This document shows positions 17,417 to 26,339 of a stretch of DNA of 64,000 nt, one piece after another. The translations under genes were made by a program, and so were the position numbers. Source of the DNA: Schaedlerella arabinosiphila (GTDB lineage: Bacteria > Bacillota > Clostridia > Lachnospirales > Lachnospiraceae); the NCBI RefSeq assembly GCF_003885045.1, contig NZ_RHJS01000002.1, positions 6,193,302 through 6,257,301 of the forward strand, in the 5' to 3' direction. The notes below the pieces were generated by a model that worked only from the letters and a program-made list of their open reading frames with translations, ran no database searches and was not told the origin of the DNA. Each line of letters opens with the position of its first letter. Within the stretch, counting starts at the first letter, position 1.

Positions 17417-18517
17417 ATGAAAAAGAGATATATGATTATTCTGATATGTTTAGTGTTTAGTCTAATAGGCTGTAGCAGACAGAAAATGAATAGGGATAGG
17501 ACGGACTCAAATACAAGCAATAGATTATATATGCAGACATCAGGTAATGTGGGAAGTACAGAACAAAGATATTTTTTTCCGGCATCTTATTCGGAGCAAA
17601 GTGGAAAAATTAATATAAAGTGTAATCTGGAAGTGCCGCAGGAATTTGAAATGTATAATTTTCACATTCCCAAAGTCAAAGACTTGCGACAATACAATAC
17701 CGGTAAAGCATATACATATTTTATAGAAGGAAAGGAAATTTTAGAAGAGCAAGTACAATTGAAAAATACGTATTATACATTGACTGATGGAAGCTCTATT
17801 GCGATTGGTGAATGTTTAAGTTACGACTTACCGGAAAGTGAAATATACCGTAGGATTATTCGATCTAGTGAACGTATGGCGCCGCAGAGAGATTTTTCTT
17901 TCGGGACAGGTGATAGCTGTGTGACGAAGATTAAAGAACTGCTGGAGGGGATAAATTACCCAATAGAAGAATTTTCGTTTTCATGGTTTTCTACAAGTGG
18001 AAAAGAATATAGTATTCTGGAACAAAGAGCATATGAAGATAATGTAATAGGCTCCAAAGAGTTGAAATCTGGTGGTTGGACAGAGGATAATGATGCATAC
18101 GAAATTTATGCATGGCAGATTTATGAAAATATTCCTATATTTCCACAAATAATGACCACAAATATGACAAGAGCGGTTGAGAGTTACCAACGAGCACCAA
18201 TTTCTGCAGTCTATAATAAAAAAGGCCTGCTTACATTAATGGCAGAAGCGCCATATGAATTTGAATCGACTGAGGAAATTGCAGTTTTTAAATCATTTTC
18301 AGAAATTGCAAAAAATTTAATAAAAAAATATGAAAATCTATTGGATGATTGTTCGTATTCTGTTACGCGTGCAAAACTGGCCATACGGGTATACTTCGAT
18401 AAAAAACAGCAATATCAGGCGGAACCCGTTTGGTATTTTGAAGTATATGATAATGAATTTAATATGGAAATTGCGATGTTTAACGCCATAACAGGAAAGG
18501 AAATCTACTTACGGTAG
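17417..18517 (+). CDS. Lipoprotein of unknown function in ABC cassette
   Basis: About 366 residues. N-terminal lipoprotein signal KKRYMIILICLVFSLIGCSR with a lipobox (LIGC), so it should be anchored on the outer face of the membrane. The remainder is soluble, with Tyr/Glu-rich stretches and no family I recognise. ATG 17417 is favoured over 17411 because GAGGA lies 6 bp before it. It is the first intact gene of an AT-rich run of five co-directional genes and could act as an immunity or sensor lipoprotein for the ABC transporter. Confidence 0.7.
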   Translation: MKKRYMIILICLVFSLIGCSRQKMNRDRTDSNTSNRLYMQTSGNVGSTEQRYFFPASYSEQSGKINIKCNLEVPQEFEMYNFHIPKVKDLRQYNTGKAYTYFIEGKEILEEQVQLKNTYYTLTDGSSIAIGECLSYDLPESEIYRRIIRSSERMAPQRDFSFGTGDSCVTKIKELLEGINYPIEEFSFSWFSTSGKEYSILEQRAYEDNVIGSKELKSGGWTEDNDAYEIYAWQIYENIPIFPQIMTTNMTRAVESYQRAPISAVYNKKGLLTLMAEAPYEFESTEEIAVFKSFSEIAKNLIKKYENLLDDCSYSVTRAKLAIRVYFDKKQQYQAEPVWYFEVYDNEFNMEIAMFNAITGKEIYLR

Positions 18518-18538
18518 AATACGTAAAGGAATAAGAAG

Positions 18539-19321
18539 ATGAGGGCATTGAGATGTTTGAAAAAATATGTATTGACAGATATAGATAGATGGTTTCGAAG
18601 CTATACATGGTGTATTGGTGTAATAGGAGTTATGGCATCTTTATTTTTTTCTTTGGATCGACGTGGGCTGATAGAAGATGTAGTGCTTACATACGGTTTT
18701 TCAACGAGTATGACAGGGGCATTATTATCATATGTTTTTTGCGCGTTCTCATTTGCAACTGTCTATATTGAGGACATAGAACATAAATATATTCGATATA
18801 GCACTATAAGAGGAAGTCTGAAAAGTTATGTTTTTTCTAAAACAGTAGTAATTTATTTGAACTCTATTGTGATTATGTTTATAGGGACACTTATGTTTTT
18901 GCTGTTGTGCCGTACACAGCTTCCATGGGCGGCATATAATCCATATGATCAAAATTCATATGGTGTGGAGCTTGCTGGATGCTATGCTATGTTCTTTAAA
19001 AAGAAATGGTACTTGTTATATTGTTTATTGTGCTCACTGCATATGGGAGTTATTGCTGGCGCGCTATCAAATATTGCGTCAATGTGTTCCGTATTTATAT
19101 CTAACAGAGCATTAGTGTTAGCAATTCCAATACTAATATTTCGGATATTTACTTCCGTAGGCTTTGGACCAAATGGATTTTGCAATATTTATGCATTATA
19201 TGCTGATTATAAATTTTTTAAACAAGACATGTTTGATCTGCTTTTTGTGGTACTTCTTACTGCTATTTTATCATTGATATCTGCATTTGGAAGTTATTTT
19301 GGACTTAAAGAAAAATTGTAG
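18539..19321 (+). CDS. ABC-2-like transporter membrane subunit
   Basis: 260 residues with six hydrophobic segments and little else: VLTYGFSTSMTGALLSYVFC early, then a large extracytoplasmic loop (YNPYDQNSYGVELAGC) and a C-terminal helix ending SAFGSYFGLKEKL. The size and topology fit ABC-2 export permeases. It starts 21 bp after the lipoprotein gene and ends 10 bp before a second membrane subunit, so the two probably form a heterodimer with the ATPase encoded downstream. Confidence 0.65.
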   Translation: MRALRCLKKYVLTDIDRWFRSYTWCIGVIGVMASLFFSLDRRGLIEDVVLTYGFSTSMTGALLSYVFCAFSFATVYIEDIEHKYIRYSTIRGSLKSYVFSKTVVIYLNSIVIMFIGTLMFLLLCRTQLPWAAYNPYDQNSYGVELAGCYAMFFKKKWYLLYCLLCSLHMGVIAGALSNIASMCSVFISNRALVLAIPILIFRIFTSVGFGPNGFCNIYALYADYKFFKQDMFDLLFVVLLTAILSLISAFGSYFGLKEKL

Positions 19322-19331
19322 GGAGAGAAAG

Positions 19332-20204
19332 ATGAAATTAATTCGGTATATTGGAAAAACGACGATAACAAAAATTTTTAATAGTAAAATCTGTATTTTC
19401 TTTTTTGTTTTTTTGATATATGCATGGAGTTTTGAAAGACCTTACTTACATTTTATAAGTGAAAAAGGATATCATATTTCATGGTGTATATTTCCATTTT
19501 GTATGACATCTTATAGTATTCTTTCTTTTTTTTATTTTGGGGTAATATTTATAAATTCTGATGTGCCTTTTATGCAACAGACAAACATGTACCATGTAAT
19601 CCGGATGGGAAGGAAACAGTGGGTTTTGGGACAGATTGGAGGAATTTTAATCAGATCTGTTTTTCTTACTGTAATCTCTATAATTGTTTCTGTTTTACCG
19701 GTTATCGGTCATATTGAGTTCTCAAATAATTGGGGAAAAGTAATATATACACTTGCGTCTAGTAGACATATGGAAAAGTTTTATATGGAAAATGATGTTG
19801 AATTTATATTTCCATACGAGGCGCTTCAAGATTTTAATCCGTTGGAACTCATGGGATTAGTACTGTTATTATGTATACTGATTCTTACTTTCCTGGGAAT
19901 AGCAATGTTTATGTTGAGCCTTTTTGGAGGAAAACTATGGGCTGTTCTGGGTGGTTTTTTTATTGTTTTCCTATTATTTTTTGTAGAAAATACTCCAGGA
20001 TATAATCGCATTACAATTGCTCGTTTTGTGCCAGTCTATTGGTTGGAATTGGCTTTATCTTCAACACCAAGCAGCGGATATTACCGTATGCCATCAGTAA
20101 CTTATATGTTGATATTTCTTATATTATCCATTTTGGCAATTTCACTTGTTATATGTCGGAAAATAAACCGTATTGAGCTTAATTGGGAAAACGAAGATGT
20201 ATAG
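19332..20204 (+). CDS. Second ABC-2-like transporter membrane subunit
   Basis: 290 residues, six hydrophobic segments, with an extracytoplasmic loop between segments three and four (MEKFYMENDVEFIFPYEALQ). ATG 19332 has GGGAGAGAAAG upstream; a start at 19287 would lie inside the previous gene. A membrane partner of the preceding 260-residue protein. It carries no recognisable substrate motif. Confidence 0.65.
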   Translation: MKLIRYIGKTTITKIFNSKICIFFFVFLIYAWSFERPYLHFISEKGYHISWCIFPFCMTSYSILSFFYFGVIFINSDVPFMQQTNMYHVIRMGRKQWVLGQIGGILIRSVFLTVISIIVSVLPVIGHIEFSNNWGKVIYTLASSRHMEKFYMENDVEFIFPYEALQDFNPLELMGLVLLLCILILTFLGIAMFMLSLFGGKLWAVLGGFFIVFLLFFVENTPGYNRITIARFVPVYWLELALSSTPSSGYYRMPSVTYMLIFLILSILAISLVICRKINRIELNWENEDV

Positions 20205-20246
20205 AAGTGGATTAAAAATTATTATGTGAAGGGAATTAGATAAATA

Positions 20247-20894
20247 ATGAGAAACACTATAGAGAGGATAGAAATTACACATGTTTTTAAAAGATTTCGA
20301 ACAAAAGAAGTATTAAAGGATATTTCGTTGGATTTAAGGGCTGGACATATTTATGGAATTGTTGGACATAACGGATCTGGAAAAACAGTTCTGTTTAAAT
20401 GTATCTGTGGTTTCTTTTACTGTACCAGCGGTGAAATCCTGGTTGACGGGAAACGGATAGGAAAAGATATGGATATACTTACTGATGCCGGTATAATTAT
20501 CGAAGAACCAGGATTTTTGAAATATTGGAATGGATTCCAAAATTTAAAATTTCTATATACAATCCGTAATCGAAACTGTAAAGGGCATCTATTTTCTATA
20601 TTGAGAAAAGTGGGGCTTGATCCGAATAACAAGATGCCAGTGGGCAAGTATTCCCTTGGCATGTGCCAACGTCTGGCAATAGCACAGGCGATTATGGAGG
20701 ATCCCTCTGTTTTATTATTAGACGAACCTATGAATGGGTTGGATAAAAATGGAATTAATGAAATGCGTGAACTCTTTTCTCAAATGAGAGATGAAGGAAA
20801 AATGATCCTTCTGGCTAGCCATAACAGAGAAGATATAAATATTCTTTGCGATGAAGTATACGAAATGGTAAATGGAACCTTAATTAAAGAATAG
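20247..20894 (+). CDS. ABC transporter ATP-binding protein
   Basis: 215 residues with Walker A GHNGSGKT, signature YSLGMCQRLAIAQAI, Walker B VLLLDEPMNGLDKNG and the switch His in LLASHNRED. The signature Cys/Ser variation (LGMCQ) is normal for export-type ATPases of the CcmA/antimicrobial-peptide class. It energises the two membrane subunits just upstream. Confidence 0.9.
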   Translation: MRNTIERIEITHVFKRFRTKEVLKDISLDLRAGHIYGIVGHNGSGKTVLFKCICGFFYCTSGEILVDGKRIGKDMDILTDAGIIIEEPGFLKYWNGFQNLKFLYTIRNRNCKGHLFSILRKVGLDPNNKMPVGKYSLGMCQRLAIAQAIMEDPSVLLLDEPMNGLDKNGINEMRELFSQMRDEGKMILLASHNREDINILCDEVYEMVNGTLIKE

Positions 20895-20937
20895 TCTGAA
20901 ATTAAATTGAACTGGTAAGGTGAAAAGAGGCGTAAGC

Positions 20938-23055
20938 ATGTTAAAAAAAATAGAAAGTATAATACTATCTTGGGTGATCATTATTGCTGTATGTTCATGT
21001 TCAATAAAAGATGAAGGTAAGATGGAAAATGAAGGCGAAAAGAAAAATGTTGAAAATGTATCAGATGAAGAAGCATCATGGCTGAGTACAGAGCTTTGGC
21101 TGCCGGATGGAGTGGAATTTGTTAATTCATTAAACTATCTTCTGGATGGAACTTTACGAATTGCCACGGCAGGTCAGGATGCTGCCGTCTGGGATAGCCA
21201 GAATGAAGGAGGGGGCTGGGAAAAGCCAGACGCTGATATGAGTCTGACATCAGACTATGGATATCATTATTCCTCAGAAGGAATGCTCTATGTGTATGAT
21301 GACGAAAAACTGGTACTATCGCCGGCGGATGGGTCAGAAATGAAAACAATCAGTATAAATGATGGAGATCAATTTATCAGTACTGCGATATCAAATAATA
21401 TACTGGCGGTTTTAGTTCAAAATATGAATAGTATGCAGCTGCATGTAGAGATATATGATTTACAAACAATGGAATACAGGAGCCTGGATGATTTGGAACT
21501 TTCAGAATACTTAAGCAATTCGCAATCAGATGTGGGGAATGTTGCTTTAAACAGCACGGGGGAAATACTGTATATAGCTATAGACGGCACAGGAATAGGA
21601 CGGTATGACTTGAAACGGAACCAATATAGTTACTTGATAGAGCAGGATTTATTTCAAAATTTGACAAATTCAGAACAAAAGGAAGGATTAAATCATGAAG
21701 CGGAAATTTGTACTGGATTTGCAGTAGATGATACAGAAAAAAAAATAGTTCTCTGTATGTTAAATATGATAAAAAATCAATCAAAGCTATATTTGTGTGA
21801 ATGGGGGATACCGGAAGACAAGGAACAGGCATCAAAAGATAAACTGCGGATTTATAGCTTGAAAAAGCATGGAGAAATTCAGCAGGCTGTTTCGCTTTTT
21901 CAAGAAAAGTGTCCGGAATTAGAAGTTACTTTTGAAGTGGGATATACTGGAGAAGATGGAGTGGAGCTGTCAGATGCAATACGGACATTGAATACGGAAC
22001 TGATGTCGGGAAATGGGCCGGATATTTTGGTCTTAGATGGATTACCGGCAGACAGTTACATTGAGAAAGGTATTCTTGAGGATATTACCAGTATCGTAGA
22101 CCAGGAGAAAGAAAATATTTTTTATAATATCATTTCTGCCTATAATAAAAAAGAAAGTATTTATCAGATCCCAACAACCTTCAGTGTGCCAATTATCTTG
22201 GGTGATGCAGAAGTTATAGATGCAAAAAACAGAAAAGAATTGATGGATATTTTGGAAAAAAAAGCAGTTACTGGACTTCCGCTTATCACTCCGGAAAATT
22301 TTGCGGAAACCGCTGTTGACCTGTTTATTACATCAGATATTTTGGAAGGAACAATAGACGAGGCAAAACTGTCAGACTTTTACCGTGATTTGAAACAGAT
22401 TGCAAAACAAAGTTTTCCAGACAATGAAATTGATACATCTGAGGAATTTAGTCGGATGACATACTGGGCAGAAGAGTATCCTTATATAGGATTTAATCCG
22501 GAAATGGATATTTTCCTGGGAAATGCACAGGTAGGAATTGACAAAATCTCTAGTTTTGAAACATATCTGGAAGTGCTTTCAGTATGTAGTGAAAAAGATC
22601 TGTCATACCAGTATCTGAATAGAGAGAAAGGGAATTATTTTATAGCGGAAGCTGTGTTTGGAATAAATTGTACCGGAAAATACAGGGATGACGCAAAACA
22701 ATTTCTGCGATATTATCTGTCGGGTGAAGCGCAGAGTGCGATGTCATATACAGGATTTTCTATTATCCGAGATATGATGAAAGATTCAAAGTATGTGTCG
22801 GAAAACGGTGAATTTGTGGGAAGCAAAACCAGAGATGAAAACTTAGATAAGGGGTTAAACCTATACAAAGTGACACCTTCCAAATTGCAGGGGTTGATTG
22901 ATTTTTTTGAAGGATTGAATACTCCGGTAAAGGACGATGCAGTAGTGTTGCAGAAGGTAATGGAGCAGGCAGATGCCTGTTTGTTTGAAGGAAAAGATCC
23001 GGAAAGCTCGGCAAGGGATGCATGCAGCGAGATAAATTTATACTTAAATGAATAG
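20938..23055 (+). CDS. Large lipoprotein with solute-binding-like C-terminal half
   Basis: About 705 residues. A lipoprotein signal (IILSWVIIIAVCSCSI) puts it outside the membrane. Residues about 45-290 have repeated strand-turn patterns (VNSLNYLLDGTLRIATAGQD, LNSTGEILYIAI) suggestive of a beta-propeller; from about 300 the sequence reads as a family-1 extracellular solute-binding protein (GEIQQAVSLFQEKCPELEVT, GPDILVLDGLPADSYIEKGI). GTG at 20920 is an alternative start. The propeller-SBP fusion is unusual. It ends 16 bp before the ICE boundary, and a sugar-type ABC permease lies just beyond the ICE, so it may once have preceded that permease. Confidence 0.75.
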   Translation: MLKKIESIILSWVIIIAVCSCSIKDEGKMENEGEKKNVENVSDEEASWLSTELWLPDGVEFVNSLNYLLDGTLRIATAGQDAAVWDSQNEGGGWEKPDADMSLTSDYGYHYSSEGMLYVYDDEKLVLSPADGSEMKTISINDGDQFISTAISNNILAVLVQNMNSMQLHVEIYDLQTMEYRSLDDLELSEYLSNSQSDVGNVALNSTGEILYIAIDGTGIGRYDLKRNQYSYLIEQDLFQNLTNSEQKEGLNHEAEICTGFAVDDTEKKIVLCMLNMIKNQSKLYLCEWGIPEDKEQASKDKLRIYSLKKHGEIQQAVSLFQEKCPELEVTFEVGYTGEDGVELSDAIRTLNTELMSGNGPDILVLDGLPADSYIEKGILEDITSIVDQEKENIFYNIISAYNKKESIYQIPTTFSVPIILGDAEVIDAKNRKELMDILEKKAVTGLPLITPENFAETAVDLFITSDILEGTIDEAKLSDFYRDLKQIAKQSFPDNEIDTSEEFSRMTYWAEEYPYIGFNPEMDIFLGNAQVGIDKISSFETYLEVLSVCSEKDLSYQYLNREKGNYFIAEAVFGINCTGKYRDDAKQFLRYYLSGEAQSAMSYTGFSIIRDMMKDSKYVSENGEFVGSKTRDENLDKGLNLYKVTPSKLQGLIDFFEGLNTPVKDDAVVLQKVMEQADACLFEGKDPESSARDACSEINLYLNE

Positions 23056-23070
23056 AATGCTTGTATAAAT

Positions 23071-23084
23071 TTTTCATTATAAAA
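23071..23084. other. attL core (14-bp direct repeat with 63478-63491)
   Basis: TTTTCATTATAAAA occurs here and again at 63478-63491, outside the integrase-side and replication-side ends of the ICE. It is AT-rich, as are Tn916-type target and coupling sequences. Confidence 0.65.
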
Positions 23085-23133
23085 TTATTGGTGAATTTAG
23101 ATTATCTCTTTAGAAGTTCTTATATGTCGGTAT

Positions 23134-23151
23134 AGCCCGTATTTCCGGGCT
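23134..23151 (-). terminator. Possible hairpin after int
   Basis: AGCCCG pairs with CGGGCT around a 6-nt loop between the integrase stop and the ICE end. Weak, with no T run. Confidence 0.3.
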
Positions 23152-23221
23152 TTCCCGGCATTTTAGATATGGGGAGAAGTTCACATATACCTTTATAACT
23201 TCTTAGGTTTTCCCTCTCAAT

Positions 23222-23243
23222 GGTAGTAAAAGAAGTAGTAAAT
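23222..23243. repeat. Integrase arm-type repeats, left end
   Basis: GGTAGTAAAAGAAGTAGTAA holds two AGTAAA-type direct repeats; the same motif pair is at 63397-63419. In Tn916 the N-terminal domain of Int binds such DR2 repeats at both ends. Confidence 0.65.
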
Positions 23244-23253
23244 CCGTCTGCGG

Positions 23254-24450
23254 CTATGCTGCAATCAGCCTTTCCATTTCAGCCTTTGCGGAAGCGAATG
23301 TTGCGTGTGCGTAATAGTTCAGCGTCATGGTGATGTTGGAATGTCCCATGATATACTGTAACGCTTTCGGGTTCATGCCCGCATTGGCTAAGTTGGTGCA
23401 GAACGTATGGCGCAGGGTGTGGGGTGTCATTACTTTGGGTAAGGCTTCCTCATGGCACTTGTTGTACTTCTTCGCAAGCCCCCGGAACATAGTCGCGTAG
23501 TTCACATTCGTTTTCGGGCAACCGTCCCGGTTGAGGAAAAGGAAATCGCTGTAACCGTCAATGGTGATCTGCTTTGTTCCTTTGCGGTTCTCCAACACGC
23601 GCCCCAACGCTTCATACACTTTTTCACTCATTGGAATTTGTCTGATACCGCTCTGTGTTTTGGGCTTCTCTATGTAGTAGCCTGTTTCCGCGCTCCGTAA
23701 AAGCTGGTGGTCTACATTGATTATCCTGTTTTCAAAATCAAGGTCGGTTTCAGTCAGTCCGCAGAGTTCGGAAATCCTAAGCCCTGTCCCCAGCAGTATG
23801 ATAACCTCGTCACGGTATTTCTGATAGACGCTATCACCTTGCATAAAGGATAAAAGGCTTTCTTCCTGTTCCGCTGTGAGAGGTACTTTCGGCTCTGTGT
23901 CGTCCTCGATCACGGTGTTTAGCTGGAAGTCAAAGGGGTTTTTCCTTATACAGTCGTCCTGTATCGCCGTATAGAACGCGGCTTTTAAGGAACGCTTGTC
24001 GTTGCTTATGGTCTTATAGGATATTCCCTTTTCTTTCATGCGCAACGCCCATTCTTTCGCGTCGGACAGCTTCACACTGTCAATGGGGCAGGAACCAAGT
24101 TTATCCGCTTCCAACAGCTTCATCAGCCGTTCGCGCCCCTTTGTGGTGTTGTGCCTTACGTTCCCACGGTGGCGGTTCTGCTTCGCGTAAAGCTCGCAGA
24201 CAGTCATTTTCTTTCCGATTGTGTCTATCCCGTCGTCAAGGTCTTTCTGTATCTCTTTTTCCTTTTCTCTAAGGGATATGTCGTCACGCTTCCCGGCAGG
24301 GGTCTTGTCCGTAGGCACTAACTTCCACGCATAGACAAATTGCACTTTACCAAAAGTATCGGTATATTTGTAAGCATATCTCCCGTCTTTTCTCTGGCTC
24401 TCTCCCGAACGCAAAATGCGGTTTCTATTATCACGTCTTTTCTCCGACAT
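23254..24450 (-). CDS. int: Tn916-type tyrosine recombinase (integrase)
   Basis: 398 residues, close to the 405 of Tn916 Int. N-terminal arm-binding domain (ESQRKDGRYAYKYTDTFGKV), core-binding domain (GKKMTVCELYAKQNRHRGNV) and catalytic domain with Arg in GLRISELCGL, HTLRHTFCT box and the nucleophile Tyr in MTLNYYAHAT. ATG 24450 has GGAAAGGAG upstream; the longer open frame has none. It catalyses integration and excision of the whole ICE together with Xis, encoded 89 bp upstream. Confidence 0.96.
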   Translation of the reverse strand: MSEKRRDNRNRILRSGESQRKDGRYAYKYTDTFGKVQFVYAWKLVPTDKTPAGKRDDISLREKEKEIQKDLDDGIDTIGKKMTVCELYAKQNRHRGNVRHNTTKGRERLMKLLEADKLGSCPIDSVKLSDAKEWALRMKEKGISYKTISNDKRSLKAAFYTAIQDDCIRKNPFDFQLNTVIEDDTEPKVPLTAEQEESLLSFMQGDSVYQKYRDEVIILLGTGLRISELCGLTETDLDFENRIINVDHQLLRSAETGYYIEKPKTQSGIRQIPMSEKVYEALGRVLENRKGTKQITIDGYSDFLFLNRDGCPKTNVNYATMFRGLAKKYNKCHEEALPKVMTPHTLRHTFCTNLANAGMNPKALQYIMGHSNITMTLNYYAHATFASAKAEMERLIAA

Positions 24451-24539
24451 TGTTTTTGCTCCTTTCCGTGTCGGAAAGAGCCTTGATATGCCTACGTCTA
24501 TTATAGCATATTCAAGGCTCCTTTTCACTATATTTTTCG

Positions 24540-24743
24540 CTAAATTGCGTCCAGTGTGTCAATGATTTTTTCAAACTGTTTCCTCTTGATCTGAATACGG
24601 TTCCCGTTCAAGATCACCCAGCCAGCCGTGGGATTTTCCTCTGCAAGTTTCCGCAGCTTGTTTTCCCCAATGCGGAAATATTTTGACGCTTCCTCAATGG
24701 TAAGCGTGTACTTTTCCCAAATAGGCACATCAGCATTGTTCAT
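24540..24743 (-). CDS. xis: Tn916-type excisionase
   Basis: 67 residues matching Tn916 Xis in length and sequence from memory (YTLTIEEASKYFRIGENKLR, then NGNRIQIKRKQFEKIIDTLD). A small winged-helix DNA-bending protein that drives excision with Int. AAAGGGGGATTT precedes the ATG. Confidence 0.96.
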   Translation of the reverse strand: MNNADVPIWEKYTLTIEEASKYFRIGENKLRKLAEENPTAGWVILNGNRIQIKRKQFEKIIDTLDAI

Positions 24744-25188
24744 TCTATAAATCCCCCTTTCAAAAATGGGTAAATGGTTAATGGTGAAAAAGGGGCTGTG
24801 ATCGGACGGTTAATAGCGTAACCTCACGGGAGTTTCACCCCTGCATGGTTCTCATGCAGCCCTACCCATTGCCTGCGACGCTTTTAACGCTCGGACTGTG
24901 GCGGTAAGGGAGTATCATTATATATTCTGCGCTGTCGTCGCCCGCAAGCTGCTAAACTTGCTCCCCGGCGCGGTGTTGGTCGCTCGGCTGTCCCAGCGGG
25001 GGAAAGAAAACCCCGCCGGGATAGCGTCATGGCGCACCCGCTGTCTGGCTCGGCGCAAAAGGGACGTATCCGATCTGCTCTATGCTGCGCCGCCGTTATC
25101 TTGCGCCGCTTTCTTTGTCAAGGTGCTTAAAAGGTTCTGCTGGGGGGACGGGCAGCGGAAAGGGGGACGCTGCCTGTCCTAAATCAGC
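24744..25188. ncRNA. Noncoding, possibly structured region of ICE module A
   Basis: 445 bp between xis and the Orf8-like gene. It carries GGTGTTGGTCGCTCG (24972-24986) and GCGCACCCGC (25032-25041), both repeated exactly in module B at 34328-34342 and 34365-34374. Between them lies a GCGGGG/CCCCGC stem here and a different stem in module B. An open frame on the plus strand (24898-25182) has no ribosome site and I do not call it a gene. Confidence 0.45.
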
Positions 25189-25440
25189 TTAAACCTCGAA
25201 TGAAAGGACAGCCCGCATAAGCCGTGACCGTAAACGGTCGCGTATGTCCTCGTCTATGCCCCAATAGGTATTGCCGCGCTCGTCGCGGAATTTTCGCATA
25301 GACAGGGACGCTATGTAGCTTTCGTAGTGCTTGACGACAATCGCCATAGCTTCCGGGTCGCCCTTTGTTGCGGCTATGATTACCGGGTAAGGCAGTAAGC
25401 CGCTTTCAGCGTTTTCATTGTTGCTACCCTTTGTAATCAT
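25189..25440 (-). CDS. Tn916 Orf8-like helix-turn-helix protein
   Basis: 83 residues. PYPVIIAATKGDPEAMAIVV then HYESYIASLSMR is the conserved start of the Orf8 family, which sits beside a sigma factor in Tn916-like ICEs. It overlaps the sigma factor stop by 17 bp, so they are coupled. It probably modulates the sigma factor or the transcription of the ICE. Paralogue at 55591-55815. Confidence 0.9.
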   Translation of the reverse strand: MITKGSNNENAESGLLPYPVIIAATKGDPEAMAIVVKHYESYIASLSMRKFRDERGNTYWGIDEDIRDRLRSRLMRAVLSFEV

Positions 25441-25864
25441 AGGCGTGTTCCTCCAAATAGCGTTTTAACAGCTTCATAGAGCTTGTCCGGCGGGTCTGTA
25501 CTGTTGTCCTCGGAATGTTGCAGTATGTCGCAATTTCCCGTTCGCTCATATCAAAGAAATAATACAGCAGTACGGTTTCCCGTTTTTCGTCCGACAGACT
25601 GTGCAGGGCTTCGGAAAGCAGCTTCGCGGTAATTTCCTTACCGCCGATAATGAAAGACTTTTCCGCTTCATCATCTGTAAAATACTCGTCGCAGACGTAA
25701 AGCCTGTTTTCTTCCTCTGGCGGCAGATCGGAAAAAGTAACTTCGCGTAATTGCCGCTGCTTTGTGTCCCTGTGGGCGTTCATAGCTTCATTCTTCAACG
25801 CCCGCTTGCAAAAGCCATTAAAAGCACAACGGATTTGCCATTGGGTACGATTAGGTTCGTTCAT
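25424..25864 (-). CDS. Sigma-70 family sigma factor (Tn916 Orf7-like)
   Basis: 146 residues. Region 4-like HTH at the C-terminus (LLYYFFDMSEREIATYCNIP) and a degenerate region 2; the overall layout matches the small sigma factor of Tn916-like ICEs. GAAAGGAGGTGAGAAC precedes the ATG at 25864; the longer open frame lacks support. Region 2 is weak in this family, so whether it is an autonomous sigma factor is open. A leader peptide and hairpins lie upstream. Confidence 0.88.
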   Translation of the reverse strand: MNEPNRTQWQIRCAFNGFCKRALKNEAMNAHRDTKQRQLREVTFSDLPPEEENRLYVCDEYFTDDEAEKSFIIGGKEITAKLLSEALHSLSDEKRETVLLYYFFDMSEREIATYCNIPRTTVQTRRTSSMKLLKRYLEEHAYDYKG

Positions 25865-25950
25865 GTTCTCACCTCCTTTCGCAGCCGCGAAAGCGGGTGA
25901 TTTTTTCTGATGTCCCCTTTCGTAAACCCTCAAACCATAAAAATTAAAAT

Positions 25951-25974
25951 TGGACGTTGGTTTCGGGAAATTTC
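25951..25974 (-). promoter_or_regulatory. 24-nt conserved box upstream of sigma gene
   Basis: TGGACGTTGG followed by TTTCGGGAAATTTC matches 21 of 24 positions with the box at 52758-52781 upstream of mobC. On the transcribed strand it reads GAAATTTCC then CAACGTCCA, about 85 bp before the sigma start. Candidate promoter or operator of an ICE regulator. Confidence 0.45.
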
Positions 25975-26052
25975 TTAAAAAAACTTTTGAGAAAATACAA
26001 AATGCGCCCGTCTGAAAAATACAGACGGGCGCAAAGGAATTGTAAGCAGTAT

Positions 26053-26163
26053 TCAGTTGATTAGACAGTTCATATTCATGGGTAGAATTTTCCCCGGCGG
26101 TGGACGGGCTTTTTTTGATATGTCAATGAACGTCGGATTTTGTCGATACGGTATGTGCTTCAC
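26053..26163 (-). CDS. 36-residue leader-type peptide upstream of sigma factor
   Basis: GTG start with AAAGGAGGT 7 bp upstream, encoding MKHIPYRQNPTFIDISKKAR then a Pro-rich tail ending NMNCLIN. CGGCGGCT and AGCCGCCG form a perfect 8-bp stem with the ribosome site in its loop, so translation may be regulated. The sigma gene starts 188 bp downstream. A shorter peptide with the same arrangement precedes the sigma gene of module B (35139-35186). It may be a leader or attenuator rather than a functional protein. Confidence 0.5.
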   Translation of the reverse strand: MKHIPYRQNPTFIDISKKARPPPGKILPMNMNCLIN

Positions 26164-26185
26164 GGCGGCTACCTCCTTTAGCCGC
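26162..26185 (-). promoter_or_regulatory. Hairpin holding the leader-peptide ribosome site in its loop
   Basis: On the minus strand CGGCGGCT - AAAGGAGGT - AGCCGCCG, immediately followed by the TG of the GTG start codon. Confidence 0.55.
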
Positions 26186-26234
26186 CGCTTTTAACAGTGA
26201 AACCGCGTCATTTCTTGAGAAGATAAAAAAGAAA

Positions 26235-26332
26235 CGGCGGCTTTGATCTCTCAAAAGCCGCCGTGTAAGAATAGGCGCGTGAAAATACCTCTGCTGTACG
26301 ACGGCTTTTTTTCTTTTGCCGTCGTGCGGCAG
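26235..26332 (-). terminator. Two tandem hairpins after the BceB gene
   Basis: First stem CGGCGGCTTTGA with TCAAAAGCCGCCG (26235-26263). Second stem CTGCtgtACGACGGC with GCCGTCGTGCGGCAG around a T-rich loop (26291-26332). They end the ABC operon; module B has the same pair in the same place (35270-35383). Confidence 0.7.
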
Positions 26333-26339
26333 AAAACTA

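Noticed and set aside
24898..25182. 94-codon open frame on the plus strand between xis and the Orf8-like gene
   Set aside because: No ribosome site, Arg/Cys/Ala-rich composition typical of a noncoding GC-rich shadow, and the region has conserved stem-loops instead.
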